This document shows, piece after piece, positions 5,133-6,707 of a stretch of DNA of 6,707 nucleotides. The DNA is from JBGVMW01 sp045122835 (GTDB lineage Bacteria > Bacillota > Clostridia > Lachnospirales > Lachnospiraceae). The translations under genes were made by a program, and so were the position numbers. Each line of letters begins with the position of its first letter. Within the stretch, counting starts at the first letter, position 1. The stretch spans positions 1 through 6,707 of the forward strand of contig JBGVIB010000104.1 in assembly GCA_045122835.1 (NCBI GenBank), written 5' to 3'. The notes beneath the pieces are model-generated. The model did no database searches, had not been told where the DNA came from, and worked only from the letters and a program-made list of their open reading frames with translations.

Positions 5133-5819
5133 CTACAGTAATTCCTTATCGTTAGTCACATCTCCACTGCCTTCTAAAGAAATTGGTTCTCCTAAATAAG
5201 ATGGCTTGGATTTTATGATACAGGTAATGACTTCCTTTGTTCTTGCCAGTACTTCTCTGACATCCCGTGAGAATTGTCCGCCATACTCTACCGGGTCTGT
5301 TGACACTCCATCTGCATCTAATCCCAGTGAATTAGCCGCATATAATCCACGATACATATGATACTCCTGTGTCACCACAATGATTTTATCTGCACCAAAT
5401 ACTTCCTTTGCACGATACATACTTTCATAGGTGGAAAAGCCTGCATGGTCCATAAATATATCTTCTGATGGCACACCCTGTTCTATGGCATAGGTCTTCA
5501 TGGTGTTTACCTCATCATACTGCTCCCGGCCGTGGTCTCCGCTTACAAGGAGCTTTGGTGCAATCCCCGCATTATAAAGTTCAATTCCCTTGTCCATCCT
5601 ATCCTTTAACATTGGGGACATGCTTCCATCATCCCGAACGCCGCAACCTAATACCAAAATGCAGTCATAGTCTTTGCCAGAGGCTTCTTCTGATGTGGTA
5701 ATATGAGATTTTCCCTCAGCTATTACTACAATATTGGAAATTGCAAGTGTCAATATGCCGATTATTATGCACACAACACATATAATTGCAATTTTTTTCA
5801 TATATGGTTTTATTTTCAT
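5133..5819 (-). CDS. SanA/YdcF-like DUF218 protein, membrane-anchored
   Basis: The 228-residue product has an N-terminal positively charged stretch and one hydrophobic segment (about 9-33), predicted to anchor it with the rest outside the membrane. The soluble part is a DUF218 domain with ILVLGCGV (54-61), LLVSGDHG (90-97), a conserved acidic stretch around YDEVNTM (101-107), DHAGFSTYES (124-133) and TQEYHMYR (150-157). The order and the tail SYLGEP (207-212) match Escherichia coli SanA, linked to envelope permeability and vancomycin exclusion; the biochemical role of the family is not settled. A start at 5843 is possible but lacks a ribosome binding site; ATG 5819 has AGAGG six bases upstream and begins MKIKPYMKKI, so it is preferred. 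It lies 84 bases after the LRR gene and 84 before HD-Maf, on the same strand. The family call is strong; a function in wall synthesis is inference. Confidence 0.88.
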   Translation of the reverse strand: MKIKPYMKKIAIICVVCIIIGILTLAISNIVVIAEGKSHITTSEEASGKDYDCILVLGCGVRDDGSMSPMLKDRMDKGIELYNAGIAPKLLVSGDHGREQYDEVNTMKTYAIEQGVPSEDIFMDHAGFSTYESMYRAKEVFGADKIIVVTQEYHMYRGLYAANSLGLDADGVSTDPVEYGGQFSRDVREVLARTKEVITCIIKSKPSYLGEPISLEGSGDVTNDKELL

Positions 5820-5830
5820 AGTGTTCCTCT
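5820..5830 (-). promoter_or_regulatory. Ribosome binding site that fixes the start of the SanA-like gene
   Basis: On the minus strand AGAGG (5830-5826) is followed by AACACT and ATG (5819-5817). The upstream in-frame ATG (5843-5841) has only AAGCTAAAAA before it, so the shorter protein is preferred. Confidence 0.65.
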
Positions 5831-5903
5831 TTTCGCAAATCATTTTTTAGCTTACCAATGTGCTTGCACGCTTTTCTCTGCGCTGATTTTGTTCTCCAGA
5901 GCA

Positions 5904-6707
5904 TTATTCCTCTACTATTGTTACTCCGCTTCCCAATTCCGACAGATCTATAATATCATTATCTTCACACCATAATACTTTTAAACTGGAAAGTTCCTTT
6001 AACGGCACCACACTAGAAACATAATTATCGGAAATATCTAACACTTCTAACAACGGAAGTCCTTTGGCAAATTCAACATTCTCAATTTCATCACTTGCCA
6101 GATACAGCTCTGTTAAATTTGGGAACTTCCTAAAGGCTTCTGCATAATCTGAAATGTTAATTTGTGTGCCCTCTCCATTTGCATAATATTTCTGTGCATC
6201 ATAGTCTGGACCATAATCAAGAAGCTTTACTTCATTCATGCTTAGTACCTTCAGATTCTCATTACCTGTTATTTTATTAAAGTCAAAGGCAACCACACAC
6301 TCATCCATGTAAAATTCCTTTAAATTCGGAAGTGATAATACTTCCTCCACATAGCCAAAAATATCGGTTCCACTGATATCTAACAGTTCTAAACTGCTAA
6401 GTTTCATTAATGGTGACAGGTTTTTTGTATAAGATCCAGCCTCATTTATATGCAATGCTTTTAGGTTACTTAAAGCTGTAAGAACCTCCATATTATCCAG
6501 ATAACAATCTGCCAGTGTAAGCTCTGTTACATTCACTGCATTTCCCAGGAAACTGATGTCCTCTGCCCCCTCTATAGAAAGTGTTGTCAAATTTGTCATT
6601 CCTGCAAAGGAAGGGAGAATCGAATCATATGTAAATTCTATAGCAGCCTCCTCTAGTCCTGTAAGTTCGTCCAACACACTGTAGTCTGTAACTTCATAGT
6701 TCTCTAT
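5904..6707 (-). CDS. Leucine-rich-repeat protein (C-terminal 267 residues, 5' end outside window)
   Basis: The frame is open to the right edge (first visible residues IENYEVTDYS), so the GTG at 6677 is probably an internal codon. About ten repeats of the LxxLxL type start near residues 18, 40, 60, 82, 106, 129, 152, 198, 220 and 242. The spacing is 20-24 residues, as in SDS22/internalin-type LRRs, for example NLTTLSIEG, NLKALHINE, NLTELYLAS, LLEVLDISDN and SLKVLWCEDN. Between 165 and 190 the repeat is interrupted by a polar, Tyr-rich insertion (DYGPDYDAQKYYANGEG). The protein ends right after the last repeat (GVTIVEE) with no LPXTG motif or membrane tail, so any surface anchor must be N-terminal, beyond the window. 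LRRs of this kind are usually protein-binding surfaces on secreted or lipid-anchored proteins. The partner is unknown. It is first of the visible minus-strand genes, 84 bases before the SanA-like gene. Confidence 0.85.
   Translation of the reverse strand: MENYEVTDYSVLDELTGLEEAAIEFTYDSILPSFAGMTNLTTLSIEGAEDISFLGNAVNVTELTLADCYLDNMEVLTALSNLKALHINEAGSYTKNLSPLMKLSSLELLDISGTDIFGYVEEVLSLPNLKEFYMDECVVAFDFNKITGNENLKVLSMNEVKLLDYGPDYDAQKYYANGEGTQINISDYAEAFRKFPNLTELYLASDEIENVEFAKGLPLLEVLDISDNYVSSVVPLKELSSLKVLWCEDNDIIDLSELGSGVTIVEE

Noticed and set aside
5868..5880. Small GTGC-TT-GCAC dyad between the LRR and SanA-like genes as a terminator
   Set aside because: The arms are only four bases with a two-base loop, and no T-run follows on the transcribed strand.
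5716..5904. A 62-codon minus-strand frame whose ATG overlaps the LRR stop (TAATG)
   Set aside because: It lacks a ribosome binding site and overlaps the well-supported SanA-like coding sequence in another frame; the product is Cys/Asn-rich with no family resemblance.

Overview
The window looks like a chromosomal segment from a low-GC, Gram-positive anaerobe of the Clostridia, most likely the Lachnospiraceae. The basis is AT-rich sequence, strong AGGAGG-type ribosome binding sites, two sigma-A promoters with perfect consensus boxes, and the gene set: Rex, a YdiF-like ABC-F ATPase, DegV, Maf and a SanA-like DUF218 protein. It reads as ordinary core genome. I see no insertion sequence, phage gene, CRISPR array, tRNA or rRNA.

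Layout. From 364 leftwards to the edge lies the first 121 residues of the redox repressor Rex (minus strand, truncated by the window). A 346-base intergenic region (365-710) separates it from a divergent 636-residue ABC-F ATPase (711-2621, plus strand). That region holds a perfect TTGACA-17-TATAAT promoter for each gene, a small dyad in the rex leader, a possible weak Rex operator, and a 32-codon open frame associated with alternative hairpins. From 2652 to the right edge every gene is on the minus strand. In transcription order these are a leucine-rich-repeat protein (5' end outside the window), a membrane-anchored SanA/YdcF-like protein, a fusion of an HD-domain nucleotidase with a Maf nucleotide pyrophosphatase, an 86-residue acidic protein of unknown function, and a DegV/FakB fatty-acid-binding protein. 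The gaps are 84, 84, 20 and 91 bases, and no promoter or terminator is convincing inside the run, so it may be one operon or two. It ends at a hairpin followed by a T-run that is embedded in the last codons of the convergent ABC-F gene.

How the genes may work together. Rex senses NADH/NAD+ and represses fermentation genes. The ABC-F protein belongs to the translation-assisting ATPases that act at the ribosomal E site. In the minus-strand group the clearest functional link is inside one polypeptide: Maf converts certain NTPs to NMP plus PPi, and HDDC2/YfbR-type HD proteins dephosphorylate NMPs, so the fusion could carry out two consecutive steps of nucleotide-pool cleaning. DegV/FakB proteins deliver fatty acids to FakA kinase, which is not in the window. 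The SanA-like and LRR proteins suggest envelope functions. These groupings are inference from position and family.

The most interesting items are the HD-Maf fusion, the alternative hairpins and small open frame squeezed against the rex promoter, the bidirectional terminator inside coding sequence, and a 30-base near-palindrome upstream of the fusion gene. I found no clearly new defence or mobile system here.
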